NCBI RefSeq assembly: GCF_002563955.1
Contig: NZ_PDJE01000001.1
Span: 186,001-250,000 of the forward strand
Reading direction: 5' to 3'
Length of the DNA: 64,000 bases
Origin: Paramicrobacterium agarici
Lineage (GTDB): Bacteria; Actinomycetota; Actinomycetes; Actinomycetales; Microbacteriaceae
Shown here: positions 26,348 to 34,437 of the stretch, in pieces
Layout of the letters: each line of letters starts with the position of its first letter
How positions within the stretch are numbered: position 1 is the first letter of the stretch
Translations under genes and position numbers: made by a program
The notes under the pieces: generated by a model
The model's database searches: none
What the model saw: only the letters and a program-made list of their open reading frames with translations
Told to the model about the DNA's origin: nothing

Positions 26348-26722
26348 ATGCATGCAGACAACAGAGTACGCGAGTCGATGTGCCAGTTGACCCCCGAGAG
26401 CGAGTTCGTCGATCTCGCTGTCGAGGTATTCGCCATGCTCGCTGATGCCACTCGAGTGAAGATCATTCTGGCGCTCCGAGACGGCGAACTCTCGGTCAAC
26501 CATCTCGCCGACATCGTCGATAAGAGTCCGGCCGCAGTCTCGCAGCATCTCGCAAAGCTCCGCATGTCGCGCATGGTGACCACGCGCCACGACGGGACGC
26601 GCGTGTTCTACAGCCTCACCGACGAACACGCACGCCAACTCGTCGTCGATGCCGTCCAACAAGCAGAACACACTGTCGGCCGTCCCTCTCACCACCGCGA
26701 CGATGGCCCCACGGAAGCCTGA
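26348..26722 (+). CDS. ArsR/SmtB-family metal-responsive repressor
   Basis: A 124-aa winged-helix regulator: FAMLADATRVKIILALRDGE, then recognition helix KSPAAVSQHLAKLRM and wing TTRHDGTRVFYSL. The C-terminal helix carries an Asp/His pattern (DEHARQLVVDAVQQAEHTV) and a His-rich end (PSHHRDD), which fits an alpha5-type zinc site like that of SmtB/CzrA. It lies 1 nt before a zinc-type CDF exporter, its likely target. There is no ribosome-binding site, and an AATAAT -10 box ends 6 nt before the ATG, so the mRNA may be leaderless. Confidence 0.85.
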   Translation: MHADNRVRESMCQLTPESEFVDLAVEVFAMLADATRVKIILALRDGELSVNHLADIVDKSPAAVSQHLAKLRMSRMVTTRHDGTRVFYSLTDEHARQLVVDAVQQAEHTVGRPSHHRDDGPTEA

Positions 26723-26723
26723 C

Positions 26724-27743
26724 ATGCCCGCGCCGCACAACCACACCCACAGTCAGGAACACGATGGTGCGCATGGGCACTCTCATTCGCACAAGGGCGG
26801 ATTCGCCGGTTTCATCGCCCATCTCTTCGTCCCGCACAGCCACGATGCCAGCGACTCCATCGACGACGCGCTCGAAGCGAGCACGCAAGGGATCCGCGCC
26901 GTCAAGATCAGCCTGATCGCCCTCGGGGCGACGGCCCTGCTTCAGGGCGTCATCGTCGCCCTCAGCGGCTCGATCGCACTGCTCGCCGATACCATCCACA
27001 ATTTCTCGGATGCTCTGACAGCAATTCCGCTGTGGATCGCGTTCTCCCTCAGCCGACGCGCGGCCACGCCCCGCTACACCTGGGGGTTTGGCCGCGCCGA
27101 AGACCTCGCGGGCCTCTTCATCGTCGCGATGATCGCGTTGTCCGCCGTGCTCGCCGCCGTCGAATCGGTGCACCGTCTCCTCGAACCACGCCCACTCGAG
27201 TACACCGGATGGGTCTTCGCCGCCGGGCTCCTCGGGTTCGCGGGCAACGAACTGGTCGCGATCTACCGCATCCGCACGGGTCGCCGTATCGGCTCGGCCG
27301 CGCTCGTCGCCGACGGCGTCCATGCCCGCACCGATGGCTTCACGTCGCTCGCCGTTGTTCTCGGCGTCGTCGGCGTGTGGCTCGGTTTCCCCTGGGCCGA
27401 CCCCGCCATCGGCATCCTGATCTCTCTCGCAATCGTCGTGCTGCTGATCGGGACCGCGCGCGACGTGGGCAGGCGTCTTCTCGACGGCGTCGATCCCGAT
27501 CTCACACGCCGGGCACGCGACGTGCTCGCGCATGATTCACGCGTGATCGCCGTCGATGTGCTCCGCTTGCGGTGGAACGGGCACCGGCTCACTCTGCAGG
27601 CGACGGTCACGACGAGCGGAGACCTCTCGGTCGACGAGTTTCACAGCTTGGAGCACGACCTCACGCATCGCCTCGGGCACGCGCTTCCCGGCCTGGGCGA
27701 TTGCGCGCTCACTCCGCAGCCGGGTTCAGCCGCTCGCGCATGA
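26724..27743 (+). CDS. Cation diffusion facilitator, zinc-type exporter
   Basis: A 339-aa CDF transporter starting at the ATG at 26724. A His-rich cytoplasmic N-terminus (HNHTHSQEHDGAHGHSHSHK) likely collects metal. About six membrane segments follow; the transport-site motifs are LLADTIHNFSDALTA in helix 2 and LVADGVHARTDGFTSLAV in helix 5, the HD-HD pattern typical of zinc. A C-terminal cytoplasmic domain completes it. It exports zinc (possibly cadmium or cobalt) by proton exchange. It is co-transcribed with the ArsR regulator and its last 35 nt overlap the convergent methyltransferase gene. Confidence 0.88.
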   Translation: MPAPHNHTHSQEHDGAHGHSHSHKGGFAGFIAHLFVPHSHDASDSIDDALEASTQGIRAVKISLIALGATALLQGVIVALSGSIALLADTIHNFSDALTAIPLWIAFSLSRRAATPRYTWGFGRAEDLAGLFIVAMIALSAVLAAVESVHRLLEPRPLEYTGWVFAAGLLGFAGNELVAIYRIRTGRRIGSAALVADGVHARTDGFTSLAVVLGVVGVWLGFPWADPAIGILISLAIVVLLIGTARDVGRRLLDGVDPDLTRRARDVLAHDSRVIAVDVLRLRWNGHRLTLQATVTTSGDLSVDEFHSLEHDLTHRLGHALPGLGDCALTPQPGSAARA

Positions 27744-28617
27744 TCGCAACGGCCTCGGGGTTCTCATCGATCAGCACATAGTTGCGTCCGAGCGAAGCGG
27801 CGGCAGCCCCCGTCGTGCCGCTCCCGGCGAAGAAGTCGAGCACCCAATCACCCTCTCGACTCGACGCCTGAATAATGCGCCGCAGCACACCCACGGGCTT
27901 CTGCGTCGGGTACCCCGTCTTCTCTCGGCCAGTCGGCGAGACGATCGTGTGCCACCACACGTCGGTCGGCAACTTACCTCGCGCGGCCTTCTCGGGCGTC
28001 ACGAGACCGGGCGCCATGTAGGGCTCACGGTCGATCGCATCGGAATCGAACACGTAGCTCCGCGGGTTCTTTACGTACACGAGGATCGTGTCGTGCTTTG
28101 TCGGCCACCGCGACTTCGATTTGCCGCCGTAGTCGTACGCCCAGATGATCTCGTTGAGAAAACAGTCGCGGCCGAAGATCGCGTCGCACAGCACCTTGGC
28201 GTAGTGCGCCTCACGATAGTCAAGGTGCAGGTACAGCGTGCCGTCGTCGGCAAGCAGCCGCCACGCTTCGAGAAGCCGCGGCTCGAGAAACGCCCAGTAG
28301 TCGTCGAACGCGTCGTCATAGCGGTGCAACTGCCCGCGGATGCGCTCGTACGTCTGCCCTTTGAACCCCGTCACTGTTCCGCTCGCGGCCTCGCTCGAGC
28401 GCACGTGGGTCGTCCGGGTACGACGCTGCTCACGCCCGGTATTGAACGGCGGGTCGATGTAGATCAGCGTGAAAGCAGCATCCGGAAACTCGGGCAGAAT
28501 CTGCAGGTTGTCGCCCTCGAGAATCACGCTCGACTCGGGCAAACTCCGGTCGTCACCTGCATCAGGCGCATCGGATGCTGTCGCCGCGACACCCGAAGCG
28601 ACACCCTCCTGCGTCAT
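27709..28617 (-). CDS. Orphan DNA methyltransferase, N4/N6 beta-type
   Basis: A 302-aa site-specific DNA-methyltransferase. Motif IV, DPPF, is at residues 55-58 (LIYIDPPFNTG) and motif I, FFAGSGTTG, is near the C-terminus; this order is the beta class, which methylates adenine N6 or cytosine N4. GREKTGYPTQKPVGVLRRII is the conserved region before motif I. The ATG at 28617 overlaps the lipoate-ligase stop by 1 nt (TGATG). No restriction gene lies nearby, so it is probably a housekeeping or epigenetic methylase. Its target is unknown. Confidence 0.85.
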   Translation of the reverse strand: MTQEGVASGVAATASDAPDAGDDRSLPESSVILEGDNLQILPEFPDAAFTLIYIDPPFNTGREQRRTRTTHVRSSEAASGTVTGFKGQTYERIRGQLHRYDDAFDDYWAFLEPRLLEAWRLLADDGTLYLHLDYREAHYAKVLCDAIFGRDCFLNEIIWAYDYGGKSKSRWPTKHDTILVYVKNPRSYVFDSDAIDREPYMAPGLVTPEKAARGKLPTDVWWHTIVSPTGREKTGYPTQKPVGVLRRIIQASSREGDWVLDFFAGSGTTGAAAASLGRNYVLIDENPEAVAIMRERLNPAAE

Positions 28618-29666
28618 CAAGGCACCCGATTGAGCCACGCCTCGGTCGAGAACTTCGTCTCGACGAGCTTCTCGGCGTCGGCATACTCCTGCGGCGTGAT
28701 CTCACCCTCGGTTGCGCCGGTCTGCTTCACGAACGTCTCTTTCATGCGTTCGATGATTTCGGCTCGGCTCAGCCCGGTCTGGCTGCGCAGCGGGTCAACG
28801 CGCTTGGCCGCGGAGGTGGTTCCCTTGTCACTCATCTTCTCGCGACCGATGCGCAGCACGTCGGTCATGACGCCGCCGTCCATGTCATAGCTCATGGTCA
28901 CGTGATGCAGCACGCCGCCGTTGCCGAGACGCTTTTGCGCAGCACCGCCGATCTTGCCTCCGGGGCTCGTGATGTCGTTGAGCGGCTTGTACTCCGCGTC
29001 GATGCCGAGAGAACGCAGCGCCTCGATCACCCATTCGTCGAGGTAGGCGTATGAGTCGGCGAACGACATGCCCTGCACGAGCTCTGCCGGGACGTAGAGC
29101 GAATAGGTGACGACCTCGCCTTTCTTCATGAGCATCGCGCCACCGCCCGAGATTCGACGCACGACGTCGAAACCGTGCTTCGCTGCACCCTCCATGTCGA
29201 CCTCATTTTTGAGCGACTGGAAGCTGCCGATCACGACGGCCGATTCGTCCCATTCCCAAATGCGCAATGTTGGTCCGCGACGCCCCTCGCCGACTTCGCT
29301 CGTGAGCACTTCGTCGAGTGCAAGATGCACGCGCGGCGGAACTGCCTTCGAGTGAATGATCTGCCACTCGAAATCGCGCCAGTCCGCGGCTTGCGTCAGC
29401 GCACGGCGTGTGGCGACGCCCACCGATTCGGGAGTGAAGCCAAGAAGCGACGCGTCGTCGGGCAGGGCATCGCGCACCGCGGCCGCGAATGTCGGTGTGT
29501 CGCTCGCCGCCGCCATGCCGAGCATCGCCTGGTTGATCGCGCCGAGCGCTTCGTCTGGTTCGAGAAAGAAGTCTCCGGCGAGGGCGAATTCCGTGATGAC
29601 TCCGTTGTCCACCTCGAGGTCGACGACCACGAGTTTTCCGCCTGGAACCTTGTATTCACCGTGCAT
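28617..29666 (-). CDS. Lipoate-protein ligase A family protein
   Basis: A 349-aa protein of the biotin/lipoate ligase fold. The catalytic core starts near residue 95, with a lipoate-binding region VVRRISGGGAMLMKKGEV (the RRxSGGG motif), then LNDITSPGGKIGGAAQKR carrying the catalytic Lys. The N-terminal ~90 residues (MHGEYKVPGGKLVVVDLEVD) resemble the LplA accessory domain, here placed first instead of last. It attaches lipoate or octanoate to 2-oxoacid dehydrogenase subunits. It is coupled to the orphan methyltransferase, an odd pairing. A TAAGCT -10 box lies 6 nt before the start. Confidence 0.85.
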   Translation of the reverse strand: MHGEYKVPGGKLVVVDLEVDNGVITEFALAGDFFLEPDEALGAINQAMLGMAAASDTPTFAAAVRDALPDDASLLGFTPESVGVATRRALTQAADWRDFEWQIIHSKAVPPRVHLALDEVLTSEVGEGRRGPTLRIWEWDESAVVIGSFQSLKNEVDMEGAAKHGFDVVRRISGGGAMLMKKGEVVTYSLYVPAELVQGMSFADSYAYLDEWVIEALRSLGIDAEYKPLNDITSPGGKIGGAAQKRLGNGGVLHHVTMSYDMDGGVMTDVLRIGREKMSDKGTTSAAKRVDPLRSQTGLSRAEIIERMKETFVKQTGATEGEITPQEYADAEKLVETKFSTEAWLNRVP

Positions 29667-29718
29667 GCTGTCAGCTTATCGCCGTTGCATCCATGCTCAG
29701 GGGCGGCAGAATGGGAGC

Positions 29719-30336
29719 ATGAGCACGACATTGATCATGGTCAGGCACGGCGAGACCGTGTGGCACGGGGAGCACCGGTATGCCGGGTCGAGCGATGTCG
29801 CGCTGACCGAGCGAGGCATGCAGCAGGCCGAAGAGCTTGCCGAGTGGGCGTCTCGCCACCGGCCCGACGTGCTCGTCTCGTCCGCGCTGTCGCGTGCCTG
29901 GCTCACGGCCGATGCAGTCGCGAAGGCGACGGGTCTTGAGCACTGGACCGAGAAGGACCTCGGAGAGGTGGACTTCGGCAAGGGCGAGGGACTCACGCTC
30001 GACGAGCTCGCCGAGAAATATCCGGATGCTGCCGCAGCCTTCGTCGCGGCACCGGCTCAGTCCCCCATGCCTTCTGGCGAGCCCGGCGCGATCGCCGTTG
30101 CGCGTGCGCTCAAGGTACTTGCCAGGATCATTCGCGACACCGATGGCGGTGCAGCGCTCGTCGTGGGCCACGGAACGCTCATGCGTCTCGTGATGTGCAC
30201 GCTCTTCTCGATCGACCCGAACCTCTATCGTGACGTGTTCCCCGAGATCGGCAATTGTGCGCTCACGACGCTCTCGTTTGAGGGCGACAAAGCGTCGCTG
30301 CTGAGCTTCAACGTGCCGGTCGCCAACGCGCGCTAG
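29719..30336 (+). CDS. Histidine phosphatase family protein
   Basis: A 205-aa phosphoglycerate-mutase-like protein. The catalytic motif is RHGET near residue 9 (LIMVRHGETVWHGEHRYAG), the second active-site His is in LVVGHGTLMRLV, and Glu in EVDFGKGEGLT is the likely proton donor. Lacking a phosphoglycerate-mutase C-terminal insert, it is more likely a phosphatase of sugar phosphates or cobalamin-type intermediates; substrate unknown. It is divergent from the lipoate ligase with a 52-nt gap. A CAGAAT box ends 6 nt before its ATG. Confidence 0.85.
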   Translation: MSTTLIMVRHGETVWHGEHRYAGSSDVALTERGMQQAEELAEWASRHRPDVLVSSALSRAWLTADAVAKATGLEHWTEKDLGEVDFGKGEGLTLDELAEKYPDAAAAFVAAPAQSPMPSGEPGAIAVARALKVLARIIRDTDGGAALVVGHGTLMRLVMCTLFSIDPNLYRDVFPEIGNCALTTLSFEGDKASLLSFNVPVANAR

Positions 30337-30391
30337 CTGCGTTCGTGGTCATACTTTCGCGAGCCTCCCATTACCGCGGTAGTGTCACGAA

Positions 30392-31048
30392 ATGGATCTG
30401 GAAGAAGTCTGGCCGCTGTTCGGCCTTGAGATCGCCACGCCACGTCTGATTCTTCGACCGGTGCGCGACGCCGACCTTCCCGGCCTTGCGGAGGCTGCGC
30501 TCGACGGCGTGCATGATCCCGCGCACATGCCGTTCGGTTTTCCCTGGACCGACGCTGACGCTGCCGACTTGCCTCGAAACTTGGCCGCGTACCACTGGAC
30601 GCTCCGTAATCGGGTCACACCTCACAATTGGAACATCGCCTTCGCCGTGCACGTCAACGGCACCGTGGTCGGCGCCCAGGACCTCTCTGCCTATGACTTT
30701 GCGAATCGACGCACCGTCAATTCCGGATCATGGCTCACCCGCCGGGTCCAAAATCAGGGTCTGGGAACAGAGATGAGAGTCGGCCTTCTCCAATCCGCCT
30801 TCGATTATCTTGGTGCGCAGTGGGCAGAATCAAGCGCGGCGACCTGGAACGAGGCGTCCCTTCGCGTTTCTCGCAAACTCGGCTACTCGCTCAACGGAAT
30901 CACTCGGCAATCACCGCGCCCCGGCCAGCCCATTAATGAACAGCGTGTGCGGCTGGAACGTGACGAGTTCGCGAGCCCAAACTGGTCAATCGCCGTTCGC
31001 GGATTCGACGCGGCTTGTACTCAGCTCGGAATTACACCGCGCCGCTGA
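30392..31048 (+). CDS. GNAT family N-acetyltransferase
   Basis: A 218-aa acetyltransferase of the RimJ/RimL-like group. It starts with LRPVRDADLPGLAEAALDG, the acetyl-CoA pyrophosphate loop is RRVQNQGLGTEMR, and the family motif TWNEASLRVSRKLGYSLNG follows. The substrate may be a protein N-terminus or a small molecule. A TAGTGT -10 box lies 6 nt before the ATG, so the mRNA may be leaderless. Base composition looks less GC-rich than the neighbouring core genes and it is followed by other accessory genes, hinting at acquisition. Confidence 0.82.
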   Translation: MDLEEVWPLFGLEIATPRLILRPVRDADLPGLAEAALDGVHDPAHMPFGFPWTDADAADLPRNLAAYHWTLRNRVTPHNWNIAFAVHVNGTVVGAQDLSAYDFANRRTVNSGSWLTRRVQNQGLGTEMRVGLLQSAFDYLGAQWAESSAATWNEASLRVSRKLGYSLNGITRQSPRPGQPINEQRVRLERDEFASPNWSIAVRGFDAACTQLGITPRR

Positions 31049-31107
31049 CAACGTAGTCGGGCAAGCGACCGGCGTCCAGTGCCTTTCGCATCGTCGATCC
31101 GCTCGCG

Positions 31108-31929
31108 TCAGTCCGCGTGCAGAAGGCGAAGAAAGTGGCGTGCCTGGCCTTCCGTCGTTCCGCGGGGATTCCTCGAGAACGCCCCATTGCCCGGAAGAAG
31201 CATAAGGAGCCAGAAGATGGCCCAGTGCACCCGATACTTGTTCATACGCGCGACGTCGTCGCGCGAGAGACCCGCGGCAGAGCTCAGCAGCTCAGCGCTC
31301 CAATTGCCGTCACGTCGGTTCGCAAGGTGTTCGACATGATCCGCGATCTCAAAAGCAGGTTCAGTGAGGCCGCCATCCTCAAAATCAACGAGACGGCAAA
31401 CGCGTCCGTCCCAGAGAACGTTCGCCGGATTGAGATCTGCGATGCCGATCGAGGTCAGGCGAGGCTTGATGCGTGCGTCGTCTCGTTCGATGTATGCGCA
31501 CGCCGATTCAAGCGCTTCCGTGACGAGTGCGGGATTTTCACATACGTCAAGGCTATGTACCTGGCTCAGTCCGTGCCGGAGGATGTCGATGATCTCGGTC
31601 GGGCCGCAGCGTCGTTCACGAAGATCAATCGAGTGCGCAGCCGTCAGCGGAACCCTATAGACGCGTTGGAGGGTTCGGCCAAGCGCAGCGACGATCGACA
31701 CGCTTGTGTCTTGAAGGGTCAGGGGATCCCCCGCCAGCCGGCTCATGATGATGACGGGAGCATCGCCATCGCGCTCGCGCCGTAGCGGAGTGGGCGCGAT
31801 TCCTGGCGCGTGTTCTGCCAGAAGCGACAACGTAGCCCACTCGCGGGAATCTTCACCGTCATTCCACGTGACGAATCGCTTTCGCACGGTAGTTTCGCCG
31901 ATCGTGAGCTCGTGCGTTGCGGTCTGCAT
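31108..31929 (-). CDS. Aminoglycoside phosphotransferase-like (APH family) protein
   Basis: A 273-aa kinase-fold protein. IIMSRLAGDPL is the hinge region, IADLNPANVLW corresponds to the catalytic loop (D and N kept), and VDFEDGG to the metal-binding DFG-like motif. The His usually two residues before the catalytic Asp is Ile here. The family includes antibiotic kinases, homoserine/choline kinases and many of unknown role; resistance cannot be claimed from sequence. A TAGGTT -10 box is 6 nt before the start. Composition is less GC-rich than core genes. It is convergent with the GNAT gene, 59 nt apart. Confidence 0.72.
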   Translation of the reverse strand: MQTATHELTIGETTVRKRFVTWNDGEDSREWATLSLLAEHAPGIAPTPLRRERDGDAPVIIMSRLAGDPLTLQDTSVSIVAALGRTLQRVYRVPLTAAHSIDLRERRCGPTEIIDILRHGLSQVHSLDVCENPALVTEALESACAYIERDDARIKPRLTSIGIADLNPANVLWDGRVCRLVDFEDGGLTEPAFEIADHVEHLANRRDGNWSAELLSSAAGLSRDDVARMNKYRVHWAIFWLLMLLPGNGAFSRNPRGTTEGQARHFLRLLHAD

Positions 31930-32002
31930 GCGCTCAACCTATCGAAAGCGAGGTTTCAGATAGTGCTCGACTGGGGATCGGACGCGCCGGTCCCCAGGTT
32001 AT

Positions 32003-32161
32003 TCAGGAACTCACAGCGCTGAATTCAGCGGGCCTCTCCGTATTCAGCTCGCGTCTGCCGCCCTCGATGATTCGAAACTGAGCACCGCGAATTCCGTCGG
32101 CCAGCTGACGCGCCACCGGGAGGTTCGGCTTGTCCCTCGAACTAGATACGACGAGAGTCGG
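32003..32161 (-). pseudogene. Relic: C-terminal piece of an alpha/beta-hydrolase
   Basis: On the minus strand, 52 codons plus a stop read PTLVVSSSRDKPNLPVARQL, then ADGIRGAQFRIIEGGRREL. This is the final part of a PcaD-like alpha/beta-hydrolase (the usual 'PTLVIxGxxD...ADxIPGA...ERP' pattern), with the catalytic His region degraded (GRRELN in place of an Ala-His pair). A stop codon lies one codon further upstream, so no N-terminal part remains. It is a decayed gene remnant, judged from protein similarity by eye. Confidence 0.6.
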
Positions 32162-32202
32162 AGCCTACATCGAGACCAAGATCGCACGGAACCCGACCGG
32201 GC

Positions 32203-32328
32203 TATTCTGAGTGGCTCATCGGTCCTCGCTCGATCGAGGAGACGCGAGCGTCCATGGCCGGACTCAACATCTCGCTCTCCGAGGCACAAGTGCGCTGGCT
32301 CGACCTGCGCACTGACAGCCCGGAGTAA
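32203..32328 (+). pseudogene. Relic: C-terminal piece of an aldo/keto reductase
   Basis: On the plus strand the frame reads SEWLIGPRSIEETRASMAG and NISLSEAQVRWLDLR before TAA at 32326. This is the conserved C-terminus of aldo/keto reductases (usually 'IIGPRTxEQLxxNLxALD..LSxEExxxLD'). Nothing upstream looks like the barrel of the enzyme. An ATG at 32254 could start a 24-aa peptide, but there is no ribosome-binding site. With the opposite-strand hydrolase relic it marks a deletion or insertion scar. Confidence 0.6.
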
Positions 32329-32335
32329 CGGTCCG

Positions 32336-33076
32336 CTACTCGGGCTGCACCGGCGGCACGAAGGTCAGCGCATTCCACTCCCCCGGCGACTTCAACGGTG
32401 CGAAGCGCACATCGGCGGCTTCGGTCGACACGCTCGCGACGCACGCGAGCAGCGAGAGCGTCGGGTACCCGTGAGCGCGGTTGTCGCGAATGATCGCGGC
32501 GTCGTCTTCGGGCGAGAGATGGCTACTGCGCTCGAGAATCGTTGCCCAGTCGCGCCACCACTCATCGTGCAGGCCGCCACCCGCAGGCGCGGCCTCGCGA
32601 AACTCCGGCAACCACTGCGAGATCCGCGCCGAACCGGGATCATCCACGTCATGATGCTCGATCATGTGAACACCGGGCACGAGTTCTTCAATGCCGACGC
32701 TGTCGCCGTCCCACGTGGTCACGGTCACAGTCGCGCCCGCAACATCGACGAGATTGAAGCCCGCTGTTCGCGGATCACGAGGCGGTCGCCCGGAAACCGA
32801 TTCGAGAACCAGGCCGCCGCGAGACTCGAGCTCTCCTGGAGCCGCGTTAAGCGTGTCGGGGCGATTCAGCATCACAGCGAGCCGTCCGCGCACCGGGTCA
32901 GCCCCGAGCCACGCACCGCCCGCGCGCACATCGCGCACGCCCACGACTCCCGGGTAGGCCTCGGGCCACCACGCGCCGAGCGGCTGCCACGGCCGCTGCG
33001 GATCCTCATCGCGTACGGCGAGCATGCGCACGACGCCCTCTGCAGACTCTGGCACGGCAACAATCACTGTGCACAT
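32336..33076 (-). CDS. NRDE (TANGO2-like) family protein
   Basis: A 246-aa protein starting at the ATG at 33076, chosen because MCT puts a Cys at position 2, the N-terminal nucleophile position of this Ntn-hydrolase-like family. The signature NRDE appears as AVRDEDP, and GAWLGADPVRGRLAVMLNRP matches the next conserved block. Family members are implicated in lipid or haem handling in other organisms, but bacterial function is unknown. It starts 4 nt after the end of the hydrolase gene upstream, so the two form an operon. Confidence 0.82.
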   Translation of the reverse strand: MCTVIVAVPESAEGVVRMLAVRDEDPQRPWQPLGAWWPEAYPGVVGVRDVRAGGAWLGADPVRGRLAVMLNRPDTLNAAPGELESRGGLVLESVSGRPPRDPRTAGFNLVDVAGATVTVTTWDGDSVGIEELVPGVHMIEHHDVDDPGSARISQWLPEFREAAPAGGGLHDEWWRDWATILERSSHLSPEDDAAIIRDNRAHGYPTLSLLACVASVSTEAADVRFAPLKSPGEWNALTFVPPVQPE

Positions 33077-33080
33077 GGCG

Positions 33081-33926
33081 TTACGCTTCCCCACCAACAT
33101 GGTCGTTGAGCCACTCGATCAGCCGCTCCACGACCTCGTCGCGATTCGTCTCGTTGAACACCTCGTGTCGCGCGTCGTCGAAGATCTGCAGATCGACGTC
33201 GCTCACGCCGGCCCGGCCGCTGTATGCCTCGGCGAGCATGGTCGCACCGCGCTCGCCACCGAGCGTGTCGCGCGATCCGACCATGATCAGCACCGGGATG
33301 TCCCGCGGCATCCTCGGCGATGGCCGCCCGAGAAACCCGAGGGCCTGAACGAGATTCCACACCGGCTTCTCGGCAATGTCGAAGCACAGCGGGTCGGCGA
33401 CAAACGCCACAGCGACTGCCTCGTCTCGGCTCAGCCATTCAAGCCCGGTCGATCGCGGCCCGCGCCACGGCTTATTGAGATCGCCGCCGTTCAGCACCCC
33501 GGGTACGGCCAGCGACGTCCCCGTGAGGATCACGCCGTCGTAGACGGGCGAGCGCGCGACGATCTTCTGCACCATGAGCGATCCCCAGCTGTGACCGAGA
33601 CCGAAGAAGGGCAGGGTCGGATGCTGCTCGCGCACCGTTTCGGCCACTCGCTGCAGCGAGTTCGTCGCCCCTCGCACGCCCCGCGGGCCGAGGTGGGCAA
33701 GACCCAGGTAATCGACGCCGGTCTGCCCGTGACCACGATGATCGTCTGCGACGACCGAATAGCCGGCCTCGACAAGATCCGCGGCGAGAGCGCCATAGCG
33801 ACGCGCGTGCTCGCCCGCACCGTGTGCAATGTGCACGACTCCCCGTGGGTGGGGCGCAACCCACTCGTAGTACGTGACGCGCACGTTGTCGTCGTCGACG
33901 AGCGTGCGTGTGAAGTCAGGCTCCAT
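33081..33926 (-). CDS. Alpha/beta-hydrolase, monoacylglycerol lipase-like
   Basis: A 281-aa serine hydrolase starting at the ATG at 33926. The nucleophile elbow is GHSWGS with Ser113; the acid is in VGSRDTLGGE and the His in DDARHEVFNE. HGAGEHARRYGALAADL and DHRGHGQTG are hallmarks of the lysophospholipase/monoglyceride lipase group. It has no signal peptide and probably hydrolyses monoacylglycerols or similar esters in the cytoplasm. A TACGCT -10 box lies 6 nt before the start. It is transcribed with the NRDE gene. Confidence 0.87.
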   Translation of the reverse strand: MEPDFTRTLVDDDNVRVTYYEWVAPHPRGVVHIAHGAGEHARRYGALAADLVEAGYSVVADDHRGHGQTGVDYLGLAHLGPRGVRGATNSLQRVAETVREQHPTLPFFGLGHSWGSLMVQKIVARSPVYDGVILTGTSLAVPGVLNGGDLNKPWRGPRSTGLEWLSRDEAVAVAFVADPLCFDIAEKPVWNLVQALGFLGRPSPRMPRDIPVLIMVGSRDTLGGERGATMLAEAYSGRAGVSDVDLQIFDDARHEVFNETNRDEVVERLIEWLNDHVGGEA

Positions 33927-33978
33927 AGGCCAAGCGTAGCGCGACAGCATCCAACCGGGCTTCCAACATTGTCATTTA

Positions 33979-34009
33979 CTTAGCAACGCTAATGAGCTAA
34001 GCTAATTAG
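33979..34009. promoter_or_regulatory. Likely MarR operator/promoter region
   Basis: Repeated TTAGC/GCTAA half-sites (TTAGCAACGCTAA at 33980-33992, then GCTAAGCTAATTAGC) fill the 31 bp before the GTG of the MarR gene and overlap the only visible -10-like sequences. Such nested inverted repeats suit autorepression. Confidence 0.5.
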
Positions 34010-34011
34010 CC

Positions 34012-34437
34012 GTGGGAAAGACTATCGGGGAGCAGAGCACCGACCTGCGCATCGCGACGTTTCGCCTGGCGCGCCGACTCCGCGCCGAGAAGGCCGACGG
34101 TGAGTTGAGCGACGCCCACTTCTCGGTGCTCGCCGGTCTGCACAAACACGGAGAAGAGACGTTGAGCGCACTTGCCGAGCGCGAGGGTGTCTCAGCGCCG
34201 TCGATGAACCGCACCGTCAACTCCCTTGAGGAGTGGGGCTACGTCGAGCGCATCTCCGACGAACGTGACCGCCGCAAGGTGATCGTCGCTCTCACAGACT
34301 CGGGCCACGACACCGTCAAGAACACCGTGAAGAAACGCGACCGGTGGCTGCACCAGCAGTTGCGCGGACTGAGCTCAGAAGACCGCGCGACACTCTTTGC
34401 CGCAAGTGAGCTGATGAGGAGACTCGCCACCCAGTGA
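34012..34437 (+). CDS. MarR-family transcriptional regulator
   Basis: A 141-aa winged-helix regulator with a GTG start. LSALAEREGVSAPSMNRTVN is the DNA-recognition region, and RISDERDRRKVIVALTDSG is the classic MarR wing. The gene overlaps the start of the MFS exporter (GTGA), so the regulator probably controls that exporter and perhaps the polyketide genes that follow. Inverted GCTAA half-sites lie directly before it, fitting autorepression. The ligand is unknown; phenolic compounds are common MarR effectors, which would fit a phenolic polyketide product. Confidence 0.88.
   Translation: MGKTIGEQSTDLRIATFRLARRLRAEKADGELSDAHFSVLAGLHKHGEETLSALAEREGVSAPSMNRTVNSLEEWGYVERISDERDRRKVIVALTDSGHDTVKNTVKKRDRWLHQQLRGLSSEDRATLFAASELMRRLATQ

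Noticed and set aside
31108..31929. An antibiotic-resistance gene call for the APH-like protein
   Set aside because: The family is broad, the catalytic loop is altered, and nothing in the sequence shows an antibiotic substrate.
32254..32328. A 24-aa peptide or ParD-like antitoxin start
   Set aside because: The frame continues upstream as the conserved aldo/keto reductase C-terminus, has no ribosome-binding site, and is better explained as a gene relic.
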